Below, in pieces: positions 1-8,232 of a stretch of 57,803 nucleotides of DNA. The translations under genes and the position numbers were made by a program. The notes beneath the pieces were generated by a model. It was not told where the DNA came from. It saw nothing but the letters and a program-made list of their open reading frames with translations, and did no database searches. Within the stretch, counting starts at the first letter, position 1. The number at the start of each line of letters is the position of its first letter. The stretch is from an uncultured Collinsella sp. (lineage in GTDB: Bacteria > Actinomycetota > Coriobacteriia > Coriobacteriales > Coriobacteriaceae). Location: NCBI GenBank assembly GCA_900752545.1, contig CAADVS010000080.1:1-57803 (forward strand), written 5' to 3'.

Positions 1-591
1 GAGCTCGAGGTCTTTGACCCCGGCTTTACCTGCACCGTCGAGATTGCCGACGACGCCGAGGTCGAGGCCATGGATCAGAAGTCCGCGCTTGCCCTCATCC
101 GCGCCCTGCGTCTTGCCCCTAACGGCGTGATTCGCCGCAACGTCGCCACCGACGGCTCCGTCGAGGTTTCCTCCAACATCGGTGTGGTTGCCACTTCTGA
201 CGACGAGGTCAAGATCATGCTGTCCCCGCGCTCCTCGATTACCTCGCTGCAGAACGAGTTCAAGGACCGCCTGCAGACGCTGGCCGATGTCCTGGGCTTC
301 GACGCCAAGTTCGAGTTCGAGTATCCCGGCTGGAGCTATGCCGAGCATTCGCCGGTCCGCGACATCTTTGTCGAGAGCTATCGCGAGCTCTTTGGCTCCG
401 AGCTGCGCATCGAGTCCATTCACGCCGGCCTTGAGTGCGGCCTGTTTGCCGAGGCCCTGCACGGCCTGGACGCCATCGCCGTGGGCCCGACGCTCTCCGA
501 TGTCCACACCCCGGACGAGAGCATGGAGCTCGCTTCTGCCGAGCGCTTCTACGAGCTGCTCATCGACGTCCTCAAGCGCCTCGCTGCGTAA
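1..591 (+). CDS. pepD: Aminoacyl-histidine dipeptidase (PepD-like, M20 family), 3' part
   Basis: The reading frame is open from the first base, so this is the C-terminal part (about 196 residues) of a longer gene cut by the window edge. An internal Met at base 70 is not a credible start, because the preceding codons continue the same fold. The residues match the end of M20 family Xaa-His dipeptidases: a dimerisation-domain stretch around SSNIGVV, a YPGW motif, the strongly diagnostic IHAGLECGLF segment, and a late GPT...HTPDE motif whose His is a metal ligand in this family. The family is cytosolic, zinc-dependent, and releases histidine from dipeptides such as carnosine. A strong hairpin terminator follows 56 bases after the stop, so this ends its transcription unit. 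Function is family knowledge; the catalytic N-terminal half is not visible. Confidence 0.88.
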   Translation, partial: ELEVFDPGFTCTVEIADDAEVEAMDQKSALALIRALRLAPNGVIRRNVATDGSVEVSSNIGVVATSDDEVKIMLSPRSSITSLQNEFKDRLQTLADVLGFDAKFEFEYPGWSYAEHSPVRDIFVESYRELFGSELRIESIHAGLECGLFAEALHGLDAIAVGPTLSDVHTPDESMELASAERFYELLIDVLKRLAA

Positions 592-646
592 AGGTTGCGC
601 TAGCAGCAGTCCGAGCCACGTGCTAGCGGATTGCAAATGACATTAT

Positions 647-694
647 GAGAGGGGGCATCTGAGCTTTTGCGACGGGTGCCCCCTCTCTTCTTTT
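647..694 (+). terminator. Rho-independent terminator after pepD
   Basis: Arms GAGAGGGGGCATC (647-659) and GGTGCCCCCTCTC (675-687) pair almost perfectly and are followed by TTCTTTT. The U-rich tail lies on the plus strand, so it serves pepD rather than the convergent hipA. Confidence 0.85.
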
Positions 695-718
695 AAGAAA
701 TGGGAAATTGATTGGCGT

Positions 719-2023
719 CTAGCCCATATCCGCCTTGATGAGGTCGATGGTGCGCTGGCAGTTTTCGCGGACGGGGCCGAGCATATGCTCGCGCAGGTCC
801 GCCATGCCGGGCAGGTCGGCATATTCGTCCATGACCTCTTCCATGCAAATGGGTACCTCGTAGGCGAGGTCCATCATGGCCGCAAAGCAAAACTTCTCGG
901 ATAGCCCGGCATCGGTAAGCGCCGCCTCCAGCGCGGGGTCGCCCATACCGTGGTATCGGCGGATAGCGCCTGGACCGATGCGTCCCACACGGTTTTCGCC
1001 GCCAACGCTCATGGCAAGGCGCGCTCGGCGGCGCATGCGCTCATATGCCAAACCCGATGCGACATCGTACATTCGAGCCATCATGGCTGCGCCGTCGTTT
1101 CCAAGGAGCAGGGAATAGTTTTTCGCATGCGCATCCGGTGCGCCGATAATGGCGTTGAAGAACAGTATTTGCGTAAACAGATACAGGTTAAGTTGATGGT
1201 GGCTCGTATTTATGAGGAGCTCTTGAATGTCGCGGGTGGTCGGGCCGCCGTCTGCCGTGTACTTTTGGGCGGGCATCACCCCAAGTGCCTGGCAGAGGTC
1301 TTCTTGATGTAGACGCCTGATCGTTCCGTCTTCGACTTTCATGCGGTCATAGCGCTCAACAATGAGGGCAGGTTCGTCCTCAAACATACGATATTCGACG
1401 TTTGCCGTTGCGATACCGGCGCGCTGGGCGCTTTTCATGCAGACAAACTCATTGAGAGCCTCGAGTTTAAATCCGATAACGCCATTTTTGAAAATATGCG
1501 TCGTGGGCGAGGAACCCACACATTCGCACCAGCGACCGTCTATGAGTGCGAGTGCGAACTTGCCCTGGTTGCCTCCAAGTGACCAACTTTCATCTAGACC
1601 CATCCACGATGCATCGCGGTCATCTCTGATCGACTTGAGACGCAGCGCAATCTCGTGATCGCCTATAGGGCGGTATTCGCTGGTGCGATGCAGGACGGCG
1701 TTGACGTCTTCTTCGGCACAAAACTGCACTCCACCCGGACAGTCAAGTCCGATATGGCTGAGTAGCGCAACGGCATTGTTGGGTCTAACGTCGAATTCGG
1801 CAGCAATCGCTTTTCGCTGATCCTCGCTGTCGGGTAGAAGGCCAAACAGGTACGGATTCATGACCTGTTGTCCGTATGTGCGATTCGATACGGGTATGTT
1901 GGTCGATAGGGCTGGCCCGTCATAGTCATGATCGTAGGTAAAGCTGATAAGACCGTTCTCATCTTGCGTGAGCGTTCCCGCAGGTACGCCGCAAATAATG
2001 GTCCGAAGTGATGTTCTGGCCAT
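719..2023 (-). CDS. hipA: HipA-family serine/threonine kinase toxin
   Basis: The 434-residue product has full HipA length. In family members this eukaryote-like kinase phosphorylates a translation component (GltX for E. coli HipA) and induces growth arrest. Visible features: an N-terminal HipA_N-like barrel (about 1-105), a G-loop/autophosphorylation segment SLGGNQGKFALA with Ser148, a SSPTTHIFK segment, catalytic Asp297 and Asn302 in GAPDAHAKNYS, and the metal-binding Asp320 in MYDVASGL. It starts three bases after the stop of the HTH gene upstream, the standard hipBA arrangement with the antitoxin translated first. Third-position GC is lower than in disA-rlmB, suggesting transfer. The catalytic residues are intact, so activity is likely; the target cannot be read from the sequence. 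Confidence 0.93.
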   Translation of the reverse strand: MARTSLRTIICGVPAGTLTQDENGLISFTYDHDYDGPALSTNIPVSNRTYGQQVMNPYLFGLLPDSEDQRKAIAAEFDVRPNNAVALLSHIGLDCPGGVQFCAEEDVNAVLHRTSEYRPIGDHEIALRLKSIRDDRDASWMGLDESWSLGGNQGKFALALIDGRWCECVGSSPTTHIFKNGVIGFKLEALNEFVCMKSAQRAGIATANVEYRMFEDEPALIVERYDRMKVEDGTIRRLHQEDLCQALGVMPAQKYTADGGPTTRDIQELLINTSHHQLNLYLFTQILFFNAIIGAPDAHAKNYSLLLGNDGAAMMARMYDVASGLAYERMRRRARLAMSVGGENRVGRIGPGAIRRYHGMGDPALEAALTDAGLSEKFCFAAMMDLAYEVPICMEEVMDEYADLPGMADLREHMLGPVRENCQRTIDLIKADMG

Positions 2024-2026
2024 TGG

Positions 2027-2497
2027 CTATTTCCCGTCAGGCTTTGGTTGGACAGATGCGTTTGCGGCAATCGAGACTCCGAGATTTGACATGGCGAAAT
2101 CTGCGAAGGCTTTGTCGTAGAGTTCAGACGTAAAGGGGGCGTCTGCAAGAACCGGAATGGCGGCGCAGCAACGGTAGCTATGAGAGGGACGTTGAGCGCG
2201 ATGGCGTCTGGGGGTACTGTGAGGTTGCAAATCGGCACGCGGAACGTTGGCTGATTGCTCATTTTTCGTTTCGCCTATATCCCCTTGAGCGGCGAGCGCC
2301 AGTCCGAGAGCATTGAAGATTGCCAATAGCTTGTCGAGTCGAATGCCGGTGGCATCTCCTAGCTCGAGCGATGCGAGCAGACGCTCCGAAACACCGGCTT
2401 TTTTAGCGAGGGTCGCACGGGTGATTCCCCGTGACTCGCGTGCCTGGCGCACGTAGATGCCAGCTTGGCGCGGCGTGGTGATGGGAAAGGTATCCAC
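2027..2497 (-). CDS. hipB: HipB-like XRE-family antitoxin
   Basis: A helix-turn-helix of the XRE/Cro type occupies about residues 12-65 (ARESRGITRATLAKKAGVSE, then LASLELG and LDKLLAIFNALG). The chosen start is GTG at 2497, with GGAG six bases upstream; no ATG fits better. At 156 residues it is longer than E. coli HipB (88). The extra C-terminal 85 residues are basic and Pro/Ser-rich up to about residue 115, then become a more ordered FADFAMSNLGVSIAANA tail. HipB proteins neutralise HipA by direct binding and repress their own promoter; the palindromic repeats directly upstream (2511-2582) are the obvious operator. The product is cytosolic. Confidence 0.88.
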   Translation of the reverse strand: MDTFPITTPRQAGIYVRQARESRGITRATLAKKAGVSERLLASLELGDATGIRLDKLLAIFNALGLALAAQGDIGETKNEQSANVPRADLQPHSTPRRHRAQRPSHSYRCCAAIPVLADAPFTSELYDKAFADFAMSNLGVSIAANASVQPKPDGK

Positions 2498-2510
2498 GGC
2501 AATCTCCTAA

Positions 2511-2582
2511 CGTGCAGACTTTTGCATATCAGTATGACATGCAAAAGTCTGCACGAAAAGGCCTTATGCAAAACTCTGCATG
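2511..2582 (-). promoter_or_regulatory. Probable HipB operator: three copies of a 15-17 bp half-site
   Basis: CGTGCAGACTTTTGCAT (2511-2527) and its exact reverse complement (2539-2555) form a 17-bp inverted repeat with an 11-base spacer. A third, near-identical copy of the second arm, ATGCAAAACTCTGCATG, lies at 2566-2582. The array starts 14 bases upstream of the hipB start codon, where hipBA operators are normally found. HipB binding is inferred. Confidence 0.75.
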
Positions 2583-2621
2583 AGACTTCCACGTTGACGT
2601 TGAGCTTATGAGAGGCGTTAT

Positions 2622-3200
2622 TTATATCGCGAGGATCCCCAGATGCTCAAGCAGGATCTTAAGGCCGATGAGGATGAGCACGACGCCACCCACGATGGTG
2701 GCGGGTTTTTCGTAGCGCGCGCCAAAGGTGTGGCCAATCGCCACGCCGGAGACGGAAAAGATAAAAGTCGTGACGCCGATGAGCGATACGGCGGGAACGA
2801 TGTCGACCGAGAGCGCCGCAAACGAGATGCCTACGGCTAGGGCATCAATTGAGGTGGCGATAGCCAAAATCAGGTACTCGCCGAGGTCGATCTTCTCGGC
2901 ATCCTTGCCGTCGCCTTCGTCCTCGTCTTCGGTAAAGGCTTCCCACAGCATCTTGCCGCCGATGAAGGCCAAAAGGATAAAGGCGACCCAATGGTCAATG
3001 GGTCCGATGATACCCACGAACTGGCTGCCGAGTGCCCAGCCGATCACGGGCATGCCGGCCTGAAAGCCGCCAAAGAACAGGCCGAGCACCACGGCGACCT
3101 TAAGGTTGATCTTTTTCATGCCAAGGCCCTTGCAGATGGAAACGGCAAAGGCATCCATCGAAAGGCCAACGGCAAGCAACACGAGCTCTGCGAGTCCCAT
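2622..3200 (-). CDS. mntP: Manganese efflux pump MntP
   Basis: This 192-residue membrane protein has six predicted hydrophobic helices in two repeated halves. Each half carries the family motif around a membrane-embedded Asp: LSMDAFAVSICKG near residue 14 and TSIDALAVGISFA near 117. An acidic loop (EDEDEGDGKD) separates the halves at about residues 91-100. MntP exports Mn2+ and protects against manganese overload. The start is supported by GGGAG eight bases upstream. It is transcribed away from disA. No convincing manganese riboswitch was found in the 220-base gap upstream. Confidence 0.93.
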   Translation of the reverse strand: MGLAELVLLAVGLSMDAFAVSICKGLGMKKINLKVAVVLGLFFGGFQAGMPVIGWALGSQFVGIIGPIDHWVAFILLAFIGGKMLWEAFTEDEDEGDGKDAEKIDLGEYLILAIATSIDALAVGISFAALSVDIVPAVSLIGVTTFIFSVSGVAIGHTFGARYEKPATIVGGVVLILIGLKILLEHLGILAI

Positions 3201-3421
3201 AGTCTGGCTCCCTCTCTGCGGGCGAACCCGATTACACGACTACTCCCTCATTTATATGAGACCCGATGCTACCACATGAGCAGCTAAAAGAGCCCCGTCC
3301 CAAATGAGCTACCTAAGCGGTGTTCGCTCATTCTGTAAGCATCGGATTTCGTGGCTGCTGCGGGGACAAACCGTGAGAAACTATTTAGCGTTTATGGAGC
3401 GTATACGATGGGAGCGATGCC

Positions 3422-4489
3422 TTGGATAAGAACGAGCTGCAAAAGCGTATGGAACAGGCTATTCGCCTGACTGCCCCCGGCCAGCCGATCCGCACCGCCC
3501 TCGATATGATCATTGCTGGTCACCTGGGTGCCCTTATCTGCGTCGGCGACACCGAAAACGTGCTCGCTGCCGGTAACGACGGCTTCCCGCTCAACATTTC
3601 GTTTACCTCGAACCGCCTGTTCGAGCTCTCCAAGATGGACGGTGCCATCGTCATCGACGGCGACCTCACCCAGATCCTGCGCGCCAACTTCCACCTCAAT
3701 CCCGATCCCTCGCTTGCCACGAGCGAGACGGGTATGCGTCACCGCACCGCCGCTCGCATGTCGGTGCTCACCGATGCCATCGTGATCTCGGTCTCGGCCC
3801 GTCGTGCCGTCGTTAACGTGTACGTTCACGGCAAGAGCTACGAGATCCAGCCCGTCACCACCATCATGAGTTCGGTCAACCAGCTCGTCGCCACGCTCCA
3901 GACTACCCGTCAGTCGCTTGACCGCTCCCTGCTGCGTCTGACGGCCCTCGAGCTCGATGACTACGTTACGCTCGCCGACATCACCGGCATTTTCTCGAGC
4001 TTCGAGATCATGCAGCAGGCAAAGACTGAGCTTAAGGATTGCATCGTCAAGCTGGGCAACCAGGGCAAGCTCGTGCAGATGCAGCTCGAGCAGCTCGCCG
4101 GCTCCAGTATGGATACCGAGTATGACCTGATGATCCGCGACTACGCGAGTGACTCCTCCGAGGCTAATGCCGAGAAGATCCGCGCCGAGCTTGCTCGCAT
4201 GACGCCTAAGGACCTGTCCGACCCACAGCATGTGGCGGCGGTTCTGGGTTATGACGACCTGGATGAGGACTCTGTCATGACGCCGCTGGGTCTGCGCACG
4301 CTTTCGCGCGTGTCCGTCGTGCGCGACGGCGTGGCCGAGAAGATTGTCGACGAGTACGGCTCGCTGCAGGAACTCATGGACGACATCAGCGAGGATCCGG
4401 AGCGCCTGGGCGACTTTGGCGTTAACAACCCTGCCATTCTTGCGGACTCCCTGTACCGCATGAAGGGCACCAAACAGGGGAACGCATAA
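3422..4489 (+). CDS. disA: DNA integrity scanning protein / diadenylate cyclase DisA
   Basis: DisA condenses two ATP into the second messenger c-di-AMP and monitors branched DNA. The N-terminal DAC domain shows both catalytic motifs: DGA at 73-75 and RHRTA at 106-110. A helical linker follows, and the C-terminal HhH DNA-binding domain is near residues 290-345 (LGLRTLSRVSVV...YGSLQELMDD). At 355 residues it is standard size. The TTG at 3422 is taken as start because GGAG lies seven bases before it and the nearby ATGs are out of frame. Its stop overlaps the ispD start (TAATG), so the two are translationally coupled. The usual partner radA is not in the window. Confidence 0.96.
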   Translation: MDKNELQKRMEQAIRLTAPGQPIRTALDMIIAGHLGALICVGDTENVLAAGNDGFPLNISFTSNRLFELSKMDGAIVIDGDLTQILRANFHLNPDPSLATSETGMRHRTAARMSVLTDAIVISVSARRAVVNVYVHGKSYEIQPVTTIMSSVNQLVATLQTTRQSLDRSLLRLTALELDDYVTLADITGIFSSFEIMQQAKTELKDCIVKLGNQGKLVQMQLEQLAGSSMDTEYDLMIRDYASDSSEANAEKIRAELARMTPKDLSDPQHVAAVLGYDDLDEDSVMTPLGLRTLSRVSVVRDGVAEKIVDEYGSLQELMDDISEDPERLGDFGVNNPAILADSLYRMKGTKQGNA

Positions 4490-5217
4490 TGGCGCCCGTA
4501 TGCGCCGTGGTCGTTGCCGGTGGCAGCGGCCAGCGCTTTGGTAACCCCGGTGGCAAGCAGCTCGTCAATGTAGCGGGTCGTCCGCTTATGAGCTGGTCCA
4601 TTCGCGCATTTGACCGTAGCGATAAGGTCGGCCACATCGTGGTGGTGTGTCCTGCCGAGCGCCGTGCCGAGATGCGCCGCCTGGCCATCGACCCGTTTGA
4701 CTATGACACGCCCATCAGCTTTGCCGATGCCGGCGCGACCCGCCAGGATTCCACCCGCGCAGGCGTGCACGCAGTGCCGGCGGGCTTTGAATACGTCGCC
4801 ATTCACGATGGCGCTCGTCCGCTCATTACCACCGAGGCCATCGATCACGCTATCGACGTGCTCGTGAGCGACCGCGCCCTCGACGGTGTCGTGTGCGGCC
4901 AGCCCGCCGTCGACACACTCAAGATCGTCGATGGCGATAACATCGTTGAGACACCGCCGCGCGAACTCTATTGGGCTGCACAGACGCCGCAGATCTTTAG
5001 CGTCGACGCTATGAAGCGCGCCCATGCCGCGGCGATTGCCGAGGGCTTTATCGGCACCGACGATTCTTCGCTGGTCGAGCGCATGGGTGGACGCGTCCGT
5101 TGCGTCCAGAGCCCGCGCGATAACCTTAAGGTGACGGTGCCCGAGGACCTGCGTCCCGTAACCGCGATTCTGCTCGGCCGCATGGCCGAGGGAGAGGACC
5201 TTCCCCATGTTCAGTAA
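4489..5217 (+). CDS. ispD: 2-C-methyl-D-erythritol 4-phosphate cytidylyltransferase IspD
   Basis: This enzyme transfers CMP from CTP to methylerythritol phosphate, the third step of the MEP isoprenoid pathway. The nucleotide-binding loop is VVAGGSGQRFG near the N-terminus, followed by the conserved Lys in GGKQL. The family motifs HDGARP (near residue 105), APQIF-like TPQIF, and TDDSSLVE are all present. The length of 242 is slightly over the usual 230. It overlaps disA by one base and ispF by eleven bases, so the block disA-ispD-ispF is a tightly coupled operon. Cytosolic. Confidence 0.96.
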   Translation: MAPVCAVVVAGGSGQRFGNPGGKQLVNVAGRPLMSWSIRAFDRSDKVGHIVVVCPAERRAEMRRLAIDPFDYDTPISFADAGATRQDSTRAGVHAVPAGFEYVAIHDGARPLITTEAIDHAIDVLVSDRALDGVVCGQPAVDTLKIVDGDNIVETPPRELYWAAQTPQIFSVDAMKRAHAAAIAEGFIGTDDSSLVERMGGRVRCVQSPRDNLKVTVPEDLRPVTAILLGRMAEGEDLPHVQ

Positions 5218-5701
5218 CCTGCGCATTGGACACGGCTACGATGTTCACCGTCTGGTGGAGGGGCGTCGATGTATTATCGGCGGTGTTGACATTCCCTACG
5301 AGCGCGGCTTGCTGGGCCACTCTGATGCCGATGTGCTCGCGCACGCGTTGGCCGACGCCATTCTGGGCGCCTGCCGTGGGGGAGACATCGGCAAGCTGTT
5401 CCCCGATACCGACCCCGCCTACGAGGGTGCCGATTCGATGGTGCTGCTCGCTCGCGTGATGGACTATGCGCGCGAGCTGGGCTTCGAGTTTGTCGATGCC
5501 GATTGCACCATTGCCTGTCAGCAACCCAAGATCACCCCGCACCGCGATGCCATGCGCGCCAACCTTGCCCATGCCCTGGGCGTTGACGTCGAAAACGTGG
5601 GCGTCGCCGCCACTACGACCGAAAAGCTCGGCTGGGAAGGCCAAGGCGAGGGAATTGGCGCTTGGGCCGTCTGCCTGCTACAGAAAACTGTTAAGGAGTA
5701 A
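5207..5701 (+). CDS. ispF: 2-C-methyl-D-erythritol 2,4-cyclodiphosphate synthase IspF
   Basis: This enzyme cyclises CDP-ME 2-phosphate, releasing CMP, two steps after IspD. Zinc ligands are in the N-terminal GHGYDVHRL motif and the LGHSDADVLAHALADA motif. The closing region TTTEKLGWEGQGEGIGAWA matches the family signature. The length of 164 is typical, and the protein works as a homotrimer. The start ATG lies inside the end of ispD, preceded by a purine-rich GGGAGAGGA. Only three bases separate its stop from the ATG of cysS. IspD and IspF adjacency is common across bacteria. Confidence 0.96.
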   Translation: MFSNLRIGHGYDVHRLVEGRRCIIGGVDIPYERGLLGHSDADVLAHALADAILGACRGGDIGKLFPDTDPAYEGADSMVLLARVMDYARELGFEFVDADCTIACQQPKITPHRDAMRANLAHALGVDVENVGVAATTTEKLGWEGQGEGIGAWAVCLLQKTVKE

Positions 5702-5704
5702 CGA

Positions 5705-7171
5705 ATGCGTATCTACAACAGCGCTACCCATAAAAAGGAAGAGTTCCAGCCCATCGAGTCCGGCAAGGTCCGCATGTACGTGTGCGGCCCCACGGTCTAC
5801 GACAACATTCACATCGGCAACGCCCGCACGTTCATCAGCTTTGACGTGATCCGCCGTTGGCTCATCGCGAGCGGCTACGAGGTCACGTTCGCCCAGAACC
5901 TCACCGATGTCGATGACAAGATCATCAAGCGCGCCAACGAGCAAGGCCGTACGGCTGCTGAGGTCGCGACGGAGTTCTCCGACAAGTTCATCGGCGTCAT
6001 GCGCGCCGCCAACGTGCTCGATCCCGACGTGCGTCCCCGCGCCACCAAAGAGATCGGTCCCATGATCGCCATGATCAAGACGCTTATCGAGCAGGGCCAC
6101 GCTTACGCAGCCGATAACGGCGACGTGTACTTTGCCGTGCGCAGCGATCCCAACTACGGCCAGGTCTCGGGCCGCAACATCGACGACCTTATGGTGGGTG
6201 CGCGCATCGAGGAGAACGAGGACAAGAACGACCCGCTCGACTTTGCCCTGTGGAAGGCCGCCAAGCCCGGCGAGCCCAGTTGGCCGAGCCCCTGGGGCGA
6301 GGGCCGTCCCGGTTGGCACACCGAGTGCGCCGCCATGGTGCACCGCTACCTGGGCACCCCGATCGACATTCATGGTGGCGGCTCCGACCTTGCCTTCCCG
6401 CATCATGAGAACGAGTGCGCCCAGGCCACCTGCGCCTGGCACCAGGGTTTCTCCAACACCTGGATGCACACGGGCATGCTGCTGGTCGACGGCGAGAAGA
6501 TGTCCAAGTCGCTCGGTAACTTCTTTACGCTGGCCGAGGTGCTCGAGCAGCACTCTGCCGCGGCCCTTCGCCTGCTGATGCTGCAGACGAGCTATCGCTC
6601 GCCGCTCGACTTCTCTTGGGAGCGCCTGGAGGGTGCCGAGAACTCGCTCACGCGTATCGCCGGCACGGTCGAGAACCTGCGTTGGGCTGCGAACCACGCG
6701 ACGGCCGACGCCGATGAGGCTGCCGCCGAGGCGTTTGTCGCTAAGGCCGCCGAGACTCGCGCCGCCTTTAAGGAGTGCATGGACGACGACTTTAACACCG
6801 CCGGTGCCATGGGTGCCGTCTTTGGCTTTGTCACCGAGTGCAATCAGTATCTGGAGCAGGCGGGCGATGCTGCCGACAAGGCCGCAGTCCTGGCAGCCGC
6901 TGATACGCTGACCGAGTTGCTCGATACGTTTGGCGTCGAGCTCCCCGAGCCCAAGGTCGAGTTGCCGCTGGGCCTGCTGGGCGTTGCCGCTGGCCTGGTT
7001 GCCTACACGGGTGACGATGTGGACGAGGCGGCTGCCAAGATTCTCGAGGCTCGCGCCGAGGCCCGTGCCGCCAAGAACTGGGATCTGGCAGACGCCATCC
7101 GCGATCAGCTTAAAGACCTGGGTCTCACCATTGAGGATACGGCCGCGGGCACCCGTATCAAGACTCTCTAG
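5705..7171 (+). CDS. cysS: Cysteinyl-tRNA synthetase
   Basis: Class I synthetase of 488 residues that charges tRNA-Cys. The HIGH-type motif is HIGNARTF near residue 37 and the KMSKS motif is intact near residue 265. Zinc-binding residues are visible in YVCGPTVYD (Cys), GWHTECAAM and HHENECAQ. The C-terminal half carries an Ala-rich helical stretch and the DALR-type tRNA-binding domain. It directly follows ispF with three intervening bases. In Firmicutes the next gene is the Mini-III RNase mrnC; here that gene is absent and rlmB follows after a 143-base gap. Confidence 0.96.
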   Translation: MRIYNSATHKKEEFQPIESGKVRMYVCGPTVYDNIHIGNARTFISFDVIRRWLIASGYEVTFAQNLTDVDDKIIKRANEQGRTAAEVATEFSDKFIGVMRAANVLDPDVRPRATKEIGPMIAMIKTLIEQGHAYAADNGDVYFAVRSDPNYGQVSGRNIDDLMVGARIEENEDKNDPLDFALWKAAKPGEPSWPSPWGEGRPGWHTECAAMVHRYLGTPIDIHGGGSDLAFPHHENECAQATCAWHQGFSNTWMHTGMLLVDGEKMSKSLGNFFTLAEVLEQHSAAALRLLMLQTSYRSPLDFSWERLEGAENSLTRIAGTVENLRWAANHATADADEAAAEAFVAKAAETRAAFKECMDDDFNTAGAMGAVFGFVTECNQYLEQAGDAADKAAVLAAADTLTELLDTFGVELPEPKVELPLGLLGVAAGLVAYTGDDVDEAAAKILEARAEARAAKNWDLADAIRDQLKDLGLTIEDTAAGTRIKTL

Positions 7172-7314
7172 TATTTGTCGACCGTTCGAGGTGCGGCAGA
7201 TTGCTTTGAAAGAGGAGGGCATAGACCTGGTGGCCATGCCCGACGATTGAAAGGCAAGGTGCCGTGGCTCGGACGGTCGATTCTTGTTCGTTATCTATTT
7301 AAGGAGGCCGTCCT

Positions 7315-8229
7315 ATGGCCGACAATCGCAAGCGTGCGCCTCGTGGCGGCAAGCAGGCTGCTTCTGGCTCGCGTCCGATTCGCCGCAATGACCGCGCTGC
7401 CGCTCCCAAGGGCCAGCGCGATCGCACCCAGGCCGCACGTCCGCAGCGCGATCGCAGCCGCGACGCTGCCCAGACTCCCAAGGGCGAGTTTATCGAAGGC
7501 CGTCGTGCTGCCGCCGAGGCGCTGCGCACTGGTTTTCCCATCAAGTGCGCGCTCATTGCCGAGGGCGGGGAGCGCGATGCCGCCTTGTCGCGCCTGGTCG
7601 ACGACCTCAATGCCGCTGGTGTCCGCATTAAGTATGTGCCGCGTGCACAGCTCGACGCACTGTCGAGCCATGGCGCTCACCAGGGCATCGCGCTCGAGGT
7701 GGGCAACTTCCCCTATGCCGATGTTGCCGATATTCTCGACCGCGCAGGCGAGGGTCCGGCACTTGTCGTGGTGCTCGACCATGTGACCGACGACGGTAAC
7801 TTTGGCGCCATCGTGCGCTCCGCCGAGGTCGTGGGCGCCGCGGGCGTCATCATCGCCAACAAGCGCGCCGCCGGCGTGACCGTGGGCAGCTACAAGACCT
7901 CTGCCGGCGCCGTCATGCACCTGCCCATTGCGCAGGTTCCCAATATCGCCCGTGCACTCGATGACCTCAAGGCCGCTGGCTTTTGGGTGGGCGGTGCCTC
8001 TGAGCACGCCGAAGGCAGTTGCTGGGATGCTCCCTTCGAGGGTCGCGTGGCGCTCGTCATGGGGTCCGAGGGCGATGGCATCTCGCGCCTGGTGCTCGAG
8101 AAATGCGACTTTTTGACCAAGCTTCCCCAGCGCGGCATGACCGAGAGCCTTAATGTTGCCCAGGCGACTACGGCGCTGTGCTTTGAGTGGCTGCGCCGCA
8201 ACGCCGGCGAGCTCATGGGGGAGGAGTAG
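7315..8229 (+). CDS. rlmB: 23S rRNA 2'-O-methyltransferase, RlmB/TrmH (SPOUT) family
   Basis: This is a SpoU/TrmH-type knotted methyltransferase, probably acting on a 23S rRNA guanosine (G2251 in E. coli). A very basic, disordered N-terminus (about 1-60, rich in Arg/Lys/Gln) precedes the substrate-binding domain, which starts near EGRRAAAEAL. The SPOUT motifs are present: NFGAIVRSAEVVGA (motif 1), VMGSEGDGIS (motif 2) and TESLNVAQATTALCFEW (motif 3). AAGGAGG lies seven bases before the ATG. The next gene begins three bases after its stop. The basic extension is unusual but occurs in actinobacterial relatives. Exact rRNA target is inferred from the family. Confidence 0.93.
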   Translation: MADNRKRAPRGGKQAASGSRPIRRNDRAAAPKGQRDRTQAARPQRDRSRDAAQTPKGEFIEGRRAAAEALRTGFPIKCALIAEGGERDAALSRLVDDLNAAGVRIKYVPRAQLDALSSHGAHQGIALEVGNFPYADVADILDRAGEGPALVVVLDHVTDDGNFGAIVRSAEVVGAAGVIIANKRAAGVTVGSYKTSAGAVMHLPIAQVPNIARALDDLKAAGFWVGGASEHAEGSCWDAPFEGRVALVMGSEGDGISRLVLEKCDFLTKLPQRGMTESLNVAQATTALCFEWLRRNAGELMGEE

Positions 8230-8232
8230 CGC

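Noticed and set aside
3201..3421. Manganese (yybP-ykoY) riboswitch upstream of mntP
   Set aside because: A GGGAGTAG string is present, but the leader between the likely -10 box and the start is only about 60 bases and the second conserved loop is missing.
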